From Deltaproteobacteria bacterium (GTDB lineage: Bacteria; Desulfobacterota; Binatia; UBA9968), in assembly GCA_016874755.1 (NCBI GenBank), contig VGTH01000007.1:89091-153090 (forward strand): a stretch of 64,000 nt of DNA. Reading direction: 5' to 3'. Below the pieces are notes generated by a model. It worked only from the letters and a program-made list of their open reading frames with translations, was not told the DNA's origin and made no database searches. The position numbers and the translations under genes were made by a program. How positions within the stretch are numbered: position 1 is the stretch's first letter; every line of letters starts with the position of its first letter. Positions 16,931-25,390 of the stretch are shown piece after piece.

Positions 16931-19636
16931 ATGGATACCATCGCGCTTTCTCGTTCGTTGCTCGACTCGGTGCAGGGCGAGGCCGATCTCACCCGGCGCG
17001 CGCGCAGCTATGCGCAGCGCGGCCGCGAGCTGCTGTTCGAGCGCCACCGCGCCGGCGCCGGCGGTTTGGAGATCGTTTCGGCGTACACGACGATCATCGA
17101 TCACTTGGTCCGCCACCTGTTCACGGTCGCTGCCGAGGAGTATCAACAGCACCACCCCGCGGAAAAGCTGCGGTGTGCCGTGGTGGCCCAGGGCGGCTAC
17201 GGGCGCGGCGAGTTGAATCCTCAATCCGATCTCGATCTCTATTTTCTTCACGTCGGTCAGCCGACGCCGTTTGTGCAAGCCGTGGCCAAGAAGCTCTACT
17301 ACACATTGATGGATGCCGGCTTCACCGTCGGTCATGCGCTGCGCACCAACAACGACTCGATGCGCTTGGCCGAAGCCGACATGAAGGTTCGCACGGCGCT
17401 GCTGGATTCGCGTTTTCTTTGCGGCGACTACGGGCTCTACGGCGTGATCGAGCGCGATATTGAGAAACGCTTGCTGCGCAAACAAGCGAGCCGTTTCGTG
17501 GCGGAAAAATTGGCGGAAAGCAAGCAACGACACGCGGAGTACGGCGGGTCGGTTTATCTGCTCGAGCCCGAAGTCAAAGAAGGCGAGGGCGGGCTGCGCG
17601 ATATCCACACGGCGCGCTGGCTGGCGCGTGTGCTGGTGCAGGCCAAGGACCTGGAGGATGTCGCGCTCAAAGGGATCGTCGCCGGCGCCGACGTGGCCAA
17701 GCTTAAAGAGGCGCAAAATTTTCTCCTGCGCGTGCGCAACGAGCTGCATTTTTCGACAGGCAAGCATCAGGATCAGTTGACCTTCGAGCACCAGGAGAAA
17801 GTCAGCGATGCCTTGGGTTTCCAGGGCGAAGAGATGCTGCGCGGCGTCGAAGTATTCATGCGCCGGTACTATCTCCACGCCGTGGAGATCAGCCGGATCA
17901 CCAACTTGATCATCCATCGCATGACCAAGCACAAGCGGCCGCTGTTCGCCGCGCGCTACAGCTTCGGGCGCAACCTACGGCTCGGGGTGCGCGTCACCAA
18001 ATCGCATATGTCCGTCACCAAGCCGGAAATCTTCCAGCGCGAACCGAGCAATCTGATCCGTTTGTTCGAAGATATGCAGAAACATGGCTACGAGCTGGCC
18101 CATGAGACCCGTGAAGTGATGCGCGCCCATCTCGGTTTGATCGACGAAGAGTATCGGCGCTCCGCCGAGGCGAATCTGCCGTTCTTTAGCATTCTCAAAT
18201 GGAAAGAGCGGGTCTACGAAACGCTTTCGGAAATGCATCAGTGCGGCGTCCTCGGGGCTTTTATCCCCGAGTTCGGCCGTCTGCTGTGCATGGTGCTGCA
18301 CGACGCCTACCACACCTATACGGTGGATCAGCATTCGCTGCGGCTCGTCATGGAAATCGAGCAGCTCAAAGCCGGCGACCATGAGAAAACCTTGCCGCTG
18401 CTCACCCAGTTGGCGCGCGAGGCGGACAAGATCGAGCTGCTCTATCTGGGATTATTATTTCACGATATCGGCAAGGGTTTGGGCGGCGGCCATTCCGAAG
18501 TGGGCGCCGAGATGGTTCGGCCGATCGCCAAACGCATGAAGCTCAACGCCGACGACGGCGCGCTCGTTGAGTTTCTCGTGCGCCACCATTTGCTGATGAC
18601 CCACACCGCGTTTCGACGCGATCTCGAGGACGAAAAGACGATTTTCGATTTTGCCAAGACCATGGGCAACGTGCGCAATCTGCAGATGCTCTATCTGCTG
18701 ACGTTCGCTGACGTGAAGGGCGTTGGCCCCGACGTGTGGAACCCCTGGAAGGCGTCGTTGCTGGGTGAGCTCTACGTCAAGACGTTGAATCTCCTCGAAG
18801 AAGCGGAAAAGGGCGAGCTGCAGCGCCAAGACGTGCGCGCAGTGGTGCGGCGCATTCAGACCCGGCTGCGCAAGGAGTTGGCGAAGGACGGCGCCGCGGA
18901 GCGCGTTGACGCGTTTCTCGAAATTATGCCCGATCGTTACTTTCTCTCGACGCCCGAGAACGATGTCGCCGGCCATTTTCGCTTGATGGAGAGCTATGAC
19001 GGCGATGGCGCGGTTGTCGACGTGCAGCATTTTCCCGAGCGGGCTTGCAGCTCGGTGGTCATTTGCACCCAGGACCGCCCCGGTTTGTTTGCGTCGATCA
19101 CCGGCGCTCTGACGGCACTGGGTTTAGATATCGTCAACGCGCGCATCTTTACGGCCAATGACGGCCGGATCATCGATGTGTTTCGCATCGCGCACCGCGG
19201 CAAACGCGATGCCGTCATGAACGAGCAAAAGTGGGGGCGCTTTCGCGCCACGCTAAATAGCGTGTTGGCTGGCAAGACCGACGTGGCGAAGTTGGTCGAG
19301 GGCTCGCGCAGATCGATCTTGCTGCAAAAGCGCGTGCCCAAAGTGTCCACCGTCGTGCGCATGGACAACGAAGCGTCGGACGGTTTTACCATCGTCGAGG
19401 TGTTTACCGACGATCGCATCGGGGTATTGTTCACGATTACCCACACGTTGTATCAACTTGGCCTGTCGATTCACGTCGCCAAGATCTCCACCAACGTCGA
19501 TCAGGTCGCCGACGTGTTTTATGTCACTGACGAACGCGGCGGCAAAGTGCTCGATCCGGGTCGTCTCGAAGCCGCGCGCGATGCGCTGCAACGGATTCTG
19601 GCGCCGCAGAATGAGCCCAGCCAACGAGTCGCTTAG
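16931..19636 (+). CDS. glnD: [Protein-PII] uridylyltransferase/uridylyl-removing enzyme
   Basis: 901 residues, the usual GlnD length. The nucleotidyltransferase domain shows GGYGRGELNPQSDLDLYFL with both metal-binding Asp. The HD domain that removes UMP is seen at HDIGKGLGGGHSEVGA. Two C-terminal ACT domains begin at SSVVICTQDRPGLFASITGA and DGFTIVEVFTDDRIGVLFTI and sense glutamine. The enzyme sets nitrogen status by modifying PII. PII and glnE are not in the window. Its 3' end overlaps the xerD start by 26 nt, indicating coupled translation. Confidence 0.96.
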   Translation: MDTIALSRSLLDSVQGEADLTRRARSYAQRGRELLFERHRAGAGGLEIVSAYTTIIDHLVRHLFTVAAEEYQQHHPAEKLRCAVVAQGGYGRGELNPQSDLDLYFLHVGQPTPFVQAVAKKLYYTLMDAGFTVGHALRTNNDSMRLAEADMKVRTALLDSRFLCGDYGLYGVIERDIEKRLLRKQASRFVAEKLAESKQRHAEYGGSVYLLEPEVKEGEGGLRDIHTARWLARVLVQAKDLEDVALKGIVAGADVAKLKEAQNFLLRVRNELHFSTGKHQDQLTFEHQEKVSDALGFQGEEMLRGVEVFMRRYYLHAVEISRITNLIIHRMTKHKRPLFAARYSFGRNLRLGVRVTKSHMSVTKPEIFQREPSNLIRLFEDMQKHGYELAHETREVMRAHLGLIDEEYRRSAEANLPFFSILKWKERVYETLSEMHQCGVLGAFIPEFGRLLCMVLHDAYHTYTVDQHSLRLVMEIEQLKAGDHEKTLPLLTQLAREADKIELLYLGLLFHDIGKGLGGGHSEVGAEMVRPIAKRMKLNADDGALVEFLVRHHLLMTHTAFRRDLEDEKTIFDFAKTMGNVRNLQMLYLLTFADVKGVGPDVWNPWKASLLGELYVKTLNLLEEAEKGELQRQDVRAVVRRIQTRLRKELAKDGAAERVDAFLEIMPDRYFLSTPENDVAGHFRLMESYDGDGAVVDVQHFPERACSSVVICTQDRPGLFASITGALTALGLDIVNARIFTANDGRIIDVFRIAHRGKRDAVMNEQKWGRFRATLNSVLAGKTDVAKLVEGSRRSILLQKRVPKVSTVVRMDNEASDGFTIVEVFTDDRIGVLFTITHTLYQLGLSIHVAKISTNVDQVADVFYVTDERGGKVLDPGRLEAARDALQRILAPQNEPSQRVA

Positions 19637-20531
19637 TCTCTACGTCGACCGCTTCCTGGCGTCGATTACGGTGGAGAAAGGCTTGGCGAAGAATACCGTC
19701 GAAGCCTACAGCCGCGACCTCGCGCAGCTCGTCGAATTTCTTACCCAGCAAGGGATCGGTGCATGGCCAGACGTGGAGCCGCTGCAGCTGCGCTCCTACA
19801 TCGGCTACCTGCGCGAACAGAGACTCGCCAACCGCAGTATCGTGCGCCGCTTGGTCGGGCTGCGCCGGTTGTATCGGTTTCTGAAAATTGAAGGGGTGGT
19901 CGCCAAAGACCCGCTGCCGTCGGTGCGCTTCGCCGCTGCTCCCCGCAAACTGCCGAATACTTTATCAGGCGACGACATCGCCAAACTGATCGCCCACCCG
20001 GATCCAACCTCGCCGCTCGGCATGCGCGACCGCGCCATGTTCGAGCTGCTCTATGGCGCCGGCCTGCGGGTGTCGGAGTTGATCGGCGTGCAGCTCCAAC
20101 AAATCAACTTCGATGGCAACTATCTTACGGTGAAAGGCAAGGGCTCTAAGGTGCGGGCGATCCCGTTTGGCAAGTTCGCCCGCGAAAAATTGTATTCGTA
20201 TGTCACCGACATGCGGCCGCGCCTGCTCAAAGGCAAAGCGAGCCCGTTCGTATTCACCAATCGTTCGGGCAGGCCGCTAAGCCGCCAAGGCTTTTGGAAG
20301 ATTATCCGCGCCCACGCCCTCGCCGCCGGCATCGACAAGCGGGTCACGCCGCACACCCTGCGCCACTCCTTCGCGACGCATTTGTTAGAAGGCGGCGCCG
20401 ACCTGCGCTCGGTGCAAGCCATGCTCGGCCACGCCGATATTTCGACGACGCAGATTTACACCCACGTCGACGGCGCGCGCTTGAAGAAAGTTCACCGGGA
20501 GTTTCATCCGCGGGAACGCTCGCGAGGCTAA
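19611..20531 (+). CDS. xerD: Site-specific tyrosine recombinase XerD
   Basis: 306 residues from ATG 19611, inside the end of glnD. The N-terminal SAM-like domain opens VDRFLASITVEKGLAKNTVE. All catalytic residues are present: Arg153 (GAGLRVSEL), Lys177, His248 and Arg251 (PHTLRHSFATHLL), His274 (LGHADISTTQIY) and nucleophile Tyr283. It resolves chromosome dimers at dif with XerC and FtsK. The spacing and HTLRHSFATHLLEGGADLR phrase favour XerD over XerC. A longer open frame back to 19458 is only a shadow of glnD. Confidence 0.93.
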   Translation: MSPANESLSLYVDRFLASITVEKGLAKNTVEAYSRDLAQLVEFLTQQGIGAWPDVEPLQLRSYIGYLREQRLANRSIVRRLVGLRRLYRFLKIEGVVAKDPLPSVRFAAAPRKLPNTLSGDDIAKLIAHPDPTSPLGMRDRAMFELLYGAGLRVSELIGVQLQQINFDGNYLTVKGKGSKVRAIPFGKFAREKLYSYVTDMRPRLLKGKASPFVFTNRSGRPLSRQGFWKIIRAHALAAGIDKRVTPHTLRHSFATHLLEGGADLRSVQAMLGHADISTTQIYTHVDGARLKKVHREFHPRERSRG

Positions 20532-20555
20532 GCAATTGGCAAGATAGGGAGCCGC

Positions 20556-21938
20556 CTATTTGTTCGGCTTGGCCCATTCGCCGTCGCCGGCTTTACCGGT
20601 GACTTTGCCGTCGCGCATGACGACTTTGCCTTTGACGAGTGTCATCGTCGGGACGCCGATGACCTTTTGGCCGGCGTAGGGTGTCCAGCCGCATTTGGAA
20701 TACATTTCCTCCGTGAGAATGGTTTTTTCTTGTTTCAAGTCGATGATCGCCAGATCGGCGTCGGCGCCGACTTGGATGGTGCCCTTGCGCGGGGCCAGGG
20801 CGAATCTTTGCGCCGGATTGTGCGACGTCAAGCGCACGAGTCGATCGAGGCTGATGCGGCCGCGGTTTACCTCGCTCAGAAATAGACTCAAGTATTCTTG
20901 TATCACCGGCGCGCCGCCGGGGGCTTCCCACATGTCTTTCCAGCCGATCTCTTTTTCTGCCGAAGTATGCGGCGCATGGTCGGTGCCGCAGACGTCGATG
21001 GTGCCGTCGCGGATGGCGTCCCACATGGCGAGACTGTCTGCTTCGGGGAGCCAGATGCCGAGGGCGTAGGGGCCGAGCTTGGTCAGGTTCTCGCGCTTGT
21101 GGCCGAGAAAAAGCGCCCAAGGGTTGACCTCGGCGGTGACGTCTTGGCCCTTGTCTTTGGCGCGGCGAATCAGTTCGACCGCGCCCAGCGTGTTGACGTG
21201 AAGCACGTGCAGTTTGGCGCCGGTCGCTTCTTGCATGCGCAGCAGCGTGGCGATCGCGCTATCCCAGACGATGCCTTTGTGCGCTCGATAGGCGTCGGCG
21301 TAGGCGGTCGGGCCGCGCAGGCCGCGCTTCCAATAGCCTTGCTCGACCACGTCCATGATTTCCTGGCTGTGCGGATGGACCATCAGCGGCAGGTTGGTCT
21401 CGGCGACGGCTTCGAAGATGCGCAGGAGATCGCCCTGGTGGCTGACGCCAATGCCGGGCATGTGGGGATAGCTGCGCCGGGTGTCGCGAATCATGAACAG
21501 CTTGAATGCCAAGGCACCGGACTTGGCGAGTTTGGGGACCTCTTTCAGATGGGTCGGCGCCGGGTTGTGATTGAAGTGCACGACCGCTTTCTTAACGCCG
21601 TTTTTCACGATGCTGTTGTAACGGGCCAACGTAGTCGTCGGCGGATTGACGTTGGGCATGCCGACCGAGAGTGTCACGCCGCCGGCCGCGGCAGCCTGGG
21701 TGGCCGTGAACAAGTCTTCCTTGTGGGTATAGCCGGGATCGCGGTGGTGCGTGTGGGTATCGATGAGGCCGGGAACGATCGCTTTGCCGGATGCGTCGAT
21801 GGTTTCCTTCGCTTCGGCAAAAACGTCGGCGCTACCCAGCGCGGCAATCTTGCCGCGATGAATGGCCAGATCGGTTGTGACGATGCCACCGGGCGTCCAG
21901 ACGGCGCCGTTTTTAATAACAAGATCGAAGCTTGCCAT
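20556..21938 (-). CDS. Dihydroorotase/hydantoinase-type amidohydrolase
   Basis: 460 residues. DTHTHHRDPG holds metal ligands His62 and His64; Lys146 in ALAFKLFMI is the candidate carbamylated lysine; MVHPHSQE and LHVLHVNT supply further His ligands, and CGTDHAPHT the catalytic Asp. The C-terminal beta-sandwich (GADADLAIIDL) closes the barrel. The family splits cyclic amides such as dihydroorotate, hydantoins and allantoin. Length and lack of pyr neighbours favour a hydantoinase or allantoinase role over pyrimidine synthesis, but this is inferred. It is convergent to xerD with only 24 nt between. Confidence 0.82.
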   Translation of the reverse strand: MASFDLVIKNGAVWTPGGIVTTDLAIHRGKIAALGSADVFAEAKETIDASGKAIVPGLIDTHTHHRDPGYTHKEDLFTATQAAAAGGVTLSVGMPNVNPPTTTLARYNSIVKNGVKKAVVHFNHNPAPTHLKEVPKLAKSGALAFKLFMIRDTRRSYPHMPGIGVSHQGDLLRIFEAVAETNLPLMVHPHSQEIMDVVEQGYWKRGLRGPTAYADAYRAHKGIVWDSAIATLLRMQEATGAKLHVLHVNTLGAVELIRRAKDKGQDVTAEVNPWALFLGHKRENLTKLGPYALGIWLPEADSLAMWDAIRDGTIDVCGTDHAPHTSAEKEIGWKDMWEAPGGAPVIQEYLSLFLSEVNRGRISLDRLVRLTSHNPAQRFALAPRKGTIQVGADADLAIIDLKQEKTILTEEMYSKCGWTPYAGQKVIGVPTMTLVKGKVVMRDGKVTGKAGDGEWAKPNK

Positions 21939-21952
21939 CGAATCCTTGAATC

Positions 21953-22027
21953 GCCACGAAGATCACGAAGGACAAGAAGCTGTGGAGCATTTCTTGAGAT
22001 CCGACTTCGTGCATCTTCGTGGTGAGT
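21953..22027. repeat. CACGAAGGA-class inverted repeat
   Basis: CGCCACGAAGATCACGAAGG (from 21952) is answered by ACTTCGTGCATCTTCGTGG (from 22004), so CCACGAAGAT-type words stand inverted around a 25-nt loop. It lies between two minus-strand genes. Other copies are at 27391, 41481, 42495 and 57638. Confidence 0.7.
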
Positions 22028-22041
22028 GAAAATTTTGCAGC

Positions 22042-22635
22042 TTAGGCGGTGATTTCGTACGGGACGTTGGTCGGCCCTTCGATGCGGCGGTGTGTGTTCG
22101 TCGCCATATCGTAGTTGCCCTGGGGTACTTTGCCGGCGACACGCTCAGAGCGCAGAATCAAGCCGTAGGATTTTCCCGGCCCGCCATGTTCGGCATGAAT
22201 GTCGAAGGGCGGCACCAGGTCGCATTTTCCCGGCGTTCCCAAAGTAGTGCTCTCCAGCTCCAGCTTGGCGTAGCCCTCTTTACTGTGATCGTCGACGCGG
22301 CGATAGCGCTCCAAAGTCTCCGTGCCTTCAAGCAAGCCATAAGCAGTCCACGCATGGGCATGATCGTGAATGCTGCCTTTGCGGTTGGCGCCATGCACGA
22401 CGCCGTTGACGACGAAGCCGTAGTCAGGGTCTTCGTAGAAAAGCAGATTACGCCGGCCGCCGTCGGTGTCGGGCCACGTCTTGCAGGTCGCGCGCATCGA
22501 CGGATCGTTGACCAGCTCCTGGAGCAACTCGCGGCCTTTTTTCATGCGCGCTTCGGTATCCGGTAGTTCTTGCCAAGCTGCGCGCAATTCTTGAATGAAT
22601 TTTTCGAATGCCGGGAGTCTTTTCGCCGTCGACAT
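22042..22635 (-). CDS. DSBH (cupin) protein, tandem copy B
   Basis: 197 residues. GSIHDHAHAWTAYGLLEGTE has the cupin HxH-type metal site, and LVPPFDIHAEHGG the second half. GGAGG lies before ATG 22635. Most residues are shared with the gene immediately upstream (22653-23234), including LELES and RSERVAGKV, so the pair arose by tandem duplication. The protein at 9678-10244 is a distant relative. The family is predicted to be a metal enzyme near the thiol dioxygenases; substrate unknown. The two copies differ most between residues 75-90 and at the C-terminus. Confidence 0.72.
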   Translation of the reverse strand: MSTAKRLPAFEKFIQELRAAWQELPDTEARMKKGRELLQELVNDPSMRATCKTWPDTDGGRRNLLFYEDPDYGFVVNGVVHGANRKGSIHDHAHAWTAYGLLEGTETLERYRRVDDHSKEGYAKLELESTTLGTPGKCDLVPPFDIHAEHGGPGKSYGLILRSERVAGKVPQGNYDMATNTHRRIEGPTNVPYEITA

Positions 22636-22652
22636 AAATACCTCCGAAAGTT

Positions 22653-23234
22653 CTACTTAATTTCGTAAGGAATATTGGTCGGCCCTTCGATCTGCTTGTA
22701 GAGATTGCCTTCCATGCTGTAGCTGCCCTGGAGAACTTTGCCGGCGACCCGTTCGGAGCGCAGGATGACTGCAACAGAACGCGCGGGCCCGCCTTGCTCG
22801 GCGTGGATGTCGAAAGGCGGCACCAGGTCGACTTTGCCGGCGTTGCCTTCCGTGACGCTTTCCAATTCAAGTTTGGCGTAGCCTTCTTTGCTGCGGTCGT
22901 CGACGCGCCGATAGCGCTCCAGGCTCTCGGTGCCGTCGAGCACGCCGTAGGCTGTCCAGGCGTGGGCGTGATCGTGGATGCCGCCCTTGCGGCCGGGCAC
23001 GCGGACGACGCCGTTAATCGCGAAGCCGCATTCTTGGTCTTCGTGAAAGAGCAGATTCTTCCGTCCTTCCGTAGACGGCCATGACTTGGACGCCTGGCGG
23101 AGCGACGGGTCTTGGACCAGTTCTTCGAGCAGTTGCCGGCCTTTTTTCATACGCGCTTCAGTATCTGGTAGTTCCTTCCACGCCGCGCGCAAGTCCGCAA
23201 TGAATTTCTCAAAGACAGGAATGTGCTTTCCCAT
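22653..23234 (-). CDS. DSBH (cupin) protein, tandem copy A
   Basis: 193 residues from ATG 23234, preceded by GGGGGTTGCT; an in-frame TTG 23246 is less likely. The metal site is GGIHDHAHAWTAYGVLDGTE with LVPPFDIHAEQGG later. It is clearly a duplicate of the next gene (22042-22635), 17 nt away, and both would be made from one transcript. Both keep the putative metal-binding His residues, so neither is visibly decayed. Function is as uncertain as for copy B. Confidence 0.72.
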   Translation of the reverse strand: MGKHIPVFEKFIADLRAAWKELPDTEARMKKGRQLLEELVQDPSLRQASKSWPSTEGRKNLLFHEDQECGFAINGVVRVPGRKGGIHDHAHAWTAYGVLDGTESLERYRRVDDRSKEGYAKLELESVTEGNAGKVDLVPPFDIHAEQGGPARSVAVILRSERVAGKVLQGSYSMEGNLYKQIEGPTNIPYEIK

Positions 23235-23301
23235 AGCAACCCCCAATGCTCTTTTTCTTGCCTATTGGTAACAAAGCGACTCGGGCCAAGCAACAGTTGA
23301 G

Positions 23302-23628
23302 TTAAAGATGAACAAATGCCCGCACCCAGTTCTTCGGCAGCGCCGTGTGGCCTTGACCGGTGACGTCTTCGGCGAGAAACACATCGCCGGGTCCAAAAAC
23401 TATCTTGGTGCCGTCGCCGATGCCAATCTCACAGGAGCCAGAGAGCGTAATGCACCATTGGCGCCGCGGTGCGTTGTGCCAGCCCAAGATGTCGCGGTTG
23501 TCGTCGTTCTTGAACATCAGCGCTTTCGCGTTGATCGCTTTTAAGAAGAATTCCGAAGCCAGGCTTTGATCGAGATCTTCGAAGTGGGATTTGCCATCGG
23601 CACCCGTGTACATTCTGCAAAACTGCAT
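23302..23628 (-). CDS. Small single-domain cupin protein
   Basis: 108 residues from ATG 23628, chosen over the ATG 12 nt upstream because GGAGG lies at the right distance. The sequence WCITLSGSCEIGIGDGTKIV, then FGPGDVFLAEDVTGQGHTAL is a classical small cupin barrel with His near the C-terminal motif. No enzymatic partner is evident. It is separate from the two larger cupins by 67 nt and may share their promoter region; it diverges from the methyltransferase gene at 23762. Confidence 0.7.
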   Translation of the reverse strand: MQFCRMYTGADGKSHFEDLDQSLASEFFLKAINAKALMFKNDDNRDILGWHNAPRRQWCITLSGSCEIGIGDGTKIVFGPGDVFLAEDVTGQGHTALPKNWVRAFVHL

Positions 23629-23700
23629 GATTGCCTCCAATCTGTCTGCCTTAGCCGTAGCAGCAAAGGGCGAATTGTTTCAAGTCGATTTAGCCTGAGT

Positions 23701-23729
23701 TTGACAGCTAACCTAGGGCAGGGTAGCAA
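23701..23729 (+). promoter_or_regulatory. Candidate sigma-70 promoter for methyltransferase gene
   Basis: TTGACA at 23701-23706 matches the -35 consensus; TAGCAA at 23724-23729 is a weak -10 at 17-nt spacing. It lies 32 nt before the methyltransferase ATG in a divergent intergenic region. Confidence 0.35.
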
Positions 23730-23761
23730 CAAACAATTGCATTAACGTAGGAGATTTCCAG

Positions 23762-24493
23762 ATGAACGATTCCTGGCAGCAGACTTGGGGTGACCAAGGT
23801 TTTATTGAAAACTGGGCAAGCAAAGGCAGTTGGCAGGCGCCGATTCGCGACCCGCAGACGGCGATGGTGCTGCGCATGATTCCGCAGCCTCTCAAAGCAC
23901 CGGTTCGTGTGCTCGATGTTGGCGCCGGCTATGGTGCGCTGGCCGCGGCGGTGTTGCGTGAACGGCCCAATGCCAAGGCGGTGTGTGTCGACGCCTCGGA
24001 AGCGATGTTGAAGCTCGGACCGGACAAAAATCCTGACCTCAAGCAGCGCATGAGCTTTGTTCAAGGATCGCTTGAAACCTCCGATTGGCTCAGGCCTATC
24101 ACCGGCACCTTCGACGTGGTGATTTCTTCGCGGGCATTGCATCACTTCACGGAAAATCAGCGGCGCCGTTATATCTTTAAAGAACTTTATCCACTCGTAA
24201 ACAAAGGTGGTTGTTTCATCAACGCCGACAACGTCAAGGGTAACACGAAATCGCTCTCCGACCGCTACCGCCGCGCGCGAGATGAGTATTTGGATCGATA
24301 TGTTCAGCGCATGAGCGGCGGCAAGACCAACCTCGCCGAAGCTAAAGCCGCCACGCCCAGCAGCTACCACGGTCCCCACAACAACGGCATCCTTGAAGAA
24401 GAGCTGCAATGGCTCAGAGATGCCGGGTTCGTCGACGTGGACTGCTTTTGGAAGTTTACGACAATGGTGGTTTATGGGGGATTTAGAGAATAA
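23762..24493 (+). CDS. Class I SAM-dependent methyltransferase
   Basis: 243 residues with a good ribosome site (TAGGAG) before ATG 23762. Motif I VLDVGAGYGALAAAVL is at residues 50-65, the acidic loop at VCVDASEAML and motif IV-like DVVISSRALHHF near 120. It is a small-molecule type methyltransferase; substrate unknown. The second half (SSYHGPHNNGILEEELQWLR, then DAGFVDVDCFWKF) is the usual lid strand. It has a strong hairpin after its stop, so it is probably monocistronic. Confidence 0.82.
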   Translation: MNDSWQQTWGDQGFIENWASKGSWQAPIRDPQTAMVLRMIPQPLKAPVRVLDVGAGYGALAAAVLRERPNAKAVCVDASEAMLKLGPDKNPDLKQRMSFVQGSLETSDWLRPITGTFDVVISSRALHHFTENQRRRYIFKELYPLVNKGGCFINADNVKGNTKSLSDRYRRARDEYLDRYVQRMSGGKTNLAEAKAATPSSYHGPHNNGILEEELQWLRDAGFVDVDCFWKFTTMVVYGGFRE

Positions 24494-24500
24494 ATGCAAA

Positions 24501-24569
24501 AATTCAAAGCTAAACAATCGGATGCGATCGAGCGGTTTTGGAGGGTTTTCTAATGTTTAGCTTTTAATT
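24501..24569. terminator. Bidirectional terminator-like hairpin between convergent methyltransferase genes
   Basis: AATTCAAAGCTAAACA (24501-24516) pairs with TGTTTAGCTTTTAATT (24554-24569) with one mismatch over 16 bp and a 37-nt loop. The arm on the right overlaps the stop codon of the minus-strand gene. Confidence 0.6.
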
Positions 24570-25319
24570 TCTTGCCGTTGCTTTGAAGCGCAAACGCACG
24601 TAGTCGGCGGTCCAGATGCCTTGCGCGTCGCATAGCTCTACTTCGAGAGCATTTTTCACCTCTGCTAAATAGCTTTGCCGCTGCGATGCCGCGACCGACT
24701 TTGTAAACGGCTGGGCAAAGACCTCCAACCAGCCGAGAATATCTCCGGGTAGTTTGGTTGGGCGCGGGATCAGCTCGATATAGTCCACGGCGAAACCATG
24801 GCGGTTTAACAAGGCCGTGTACTCCTGCGGCGCGGGATAAAACCACGGGTCGACGGCCCATGGGTCGATGCTGCGTTGGCGTAAACCGGCGTGCAGCGCG
24901 CCGCGAATTTTTTCCACGTTGCCGTGACCGCCAAACTCACCGACGAAGCGACCGCCAGATTTTAGACAAGCTGCCACTCCGCTAACTACTTCCTGGCTGC
25001 GCCTCATCCAATGCAGCGCGGCATTGGTGAACACCGCGTCGAAACGATTTTTGAGACTGAGTGCTTGTCCATCCATGGCCAATACGTCGAGGCCGCGCGC
25101 TCGCGCTGAGCGCAGTTGGGCGACACTGCTGTCTGTGCCGATCACGCGAGCCCCCGCCGCGGCAATTTTTTCCGTTAGTGCGCCATCGCCGCAGCCCAAG
25201 TCGAGAATCCGCTCGCCTGGTTGCGGTGCCAACAGTTGCAGCACCGGCTCGCCCAGGTCGGAAACAAAGCGTGCGTTCTTGGCGTAGCTATCGGGGTTCC
25301 AGGTCGTTGTCTTGCCCAT
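24564..25319 (-). CDS. Class I SAM-dependent methyltransferase (UbiE/trans-aconitate type)
   Basis: 251 residues from ATG 25319 (MGKTTTWNPDSYAKNARFVS), the usual opening of this family; in-frame starts at 25337 and 25361 are possible and one has a GGAAAGG upstream. Motif I is ILDLGCGDGALTEKIA, followed by VIGTDSSVAQLRSAR and FDAVFTNAALHWM. WxxDPWFYP and the TKLPGDILGWLEVFAQPF region resemble trans-aconitate methyltransferases. Substrate uncertain. It is transcribed away from the MacA-like gene and convergent with the other methyltransferase. Confidence 0.8.
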   Translation of the reverse strand: MGKTTTWNPDSYAKNARFVSDLGEPVLQLLAPQPGERILDLGCGDGALTEKIAAAGARVIGTDSSVAQLRSARARGLDVLAMDGQALSLKNRFDAVFTNAALHWMRRSQEVVSGVAACLKSGGRFVGEFGGHGNVEKIRGALHAGLRQRSIDPWAVDPWFYPAPQEYTALLNRHGFAVDYIELIPRPTKLPGDILGWLEVFAQPFTKSVAASQRQSYLAEVKNALEVELCDAQGIWTADYVRLRFKATARN

Positions 25320-25390
25320 GAATGGTGAAAATATCATGGCGCATTCGTCTTGAAAAAGCATGCCTTTCCCAGTTTACTGATAAAATAATC

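Noticed and set aside
20898..22025. A 375-codon plus-strand open frame opposite the hydantoinase gene.
   Set aside because: The minus strand carries a full amidohydrolase with metal motifs; the plus frame is GC-skewed nonsense ending in the repeat region.
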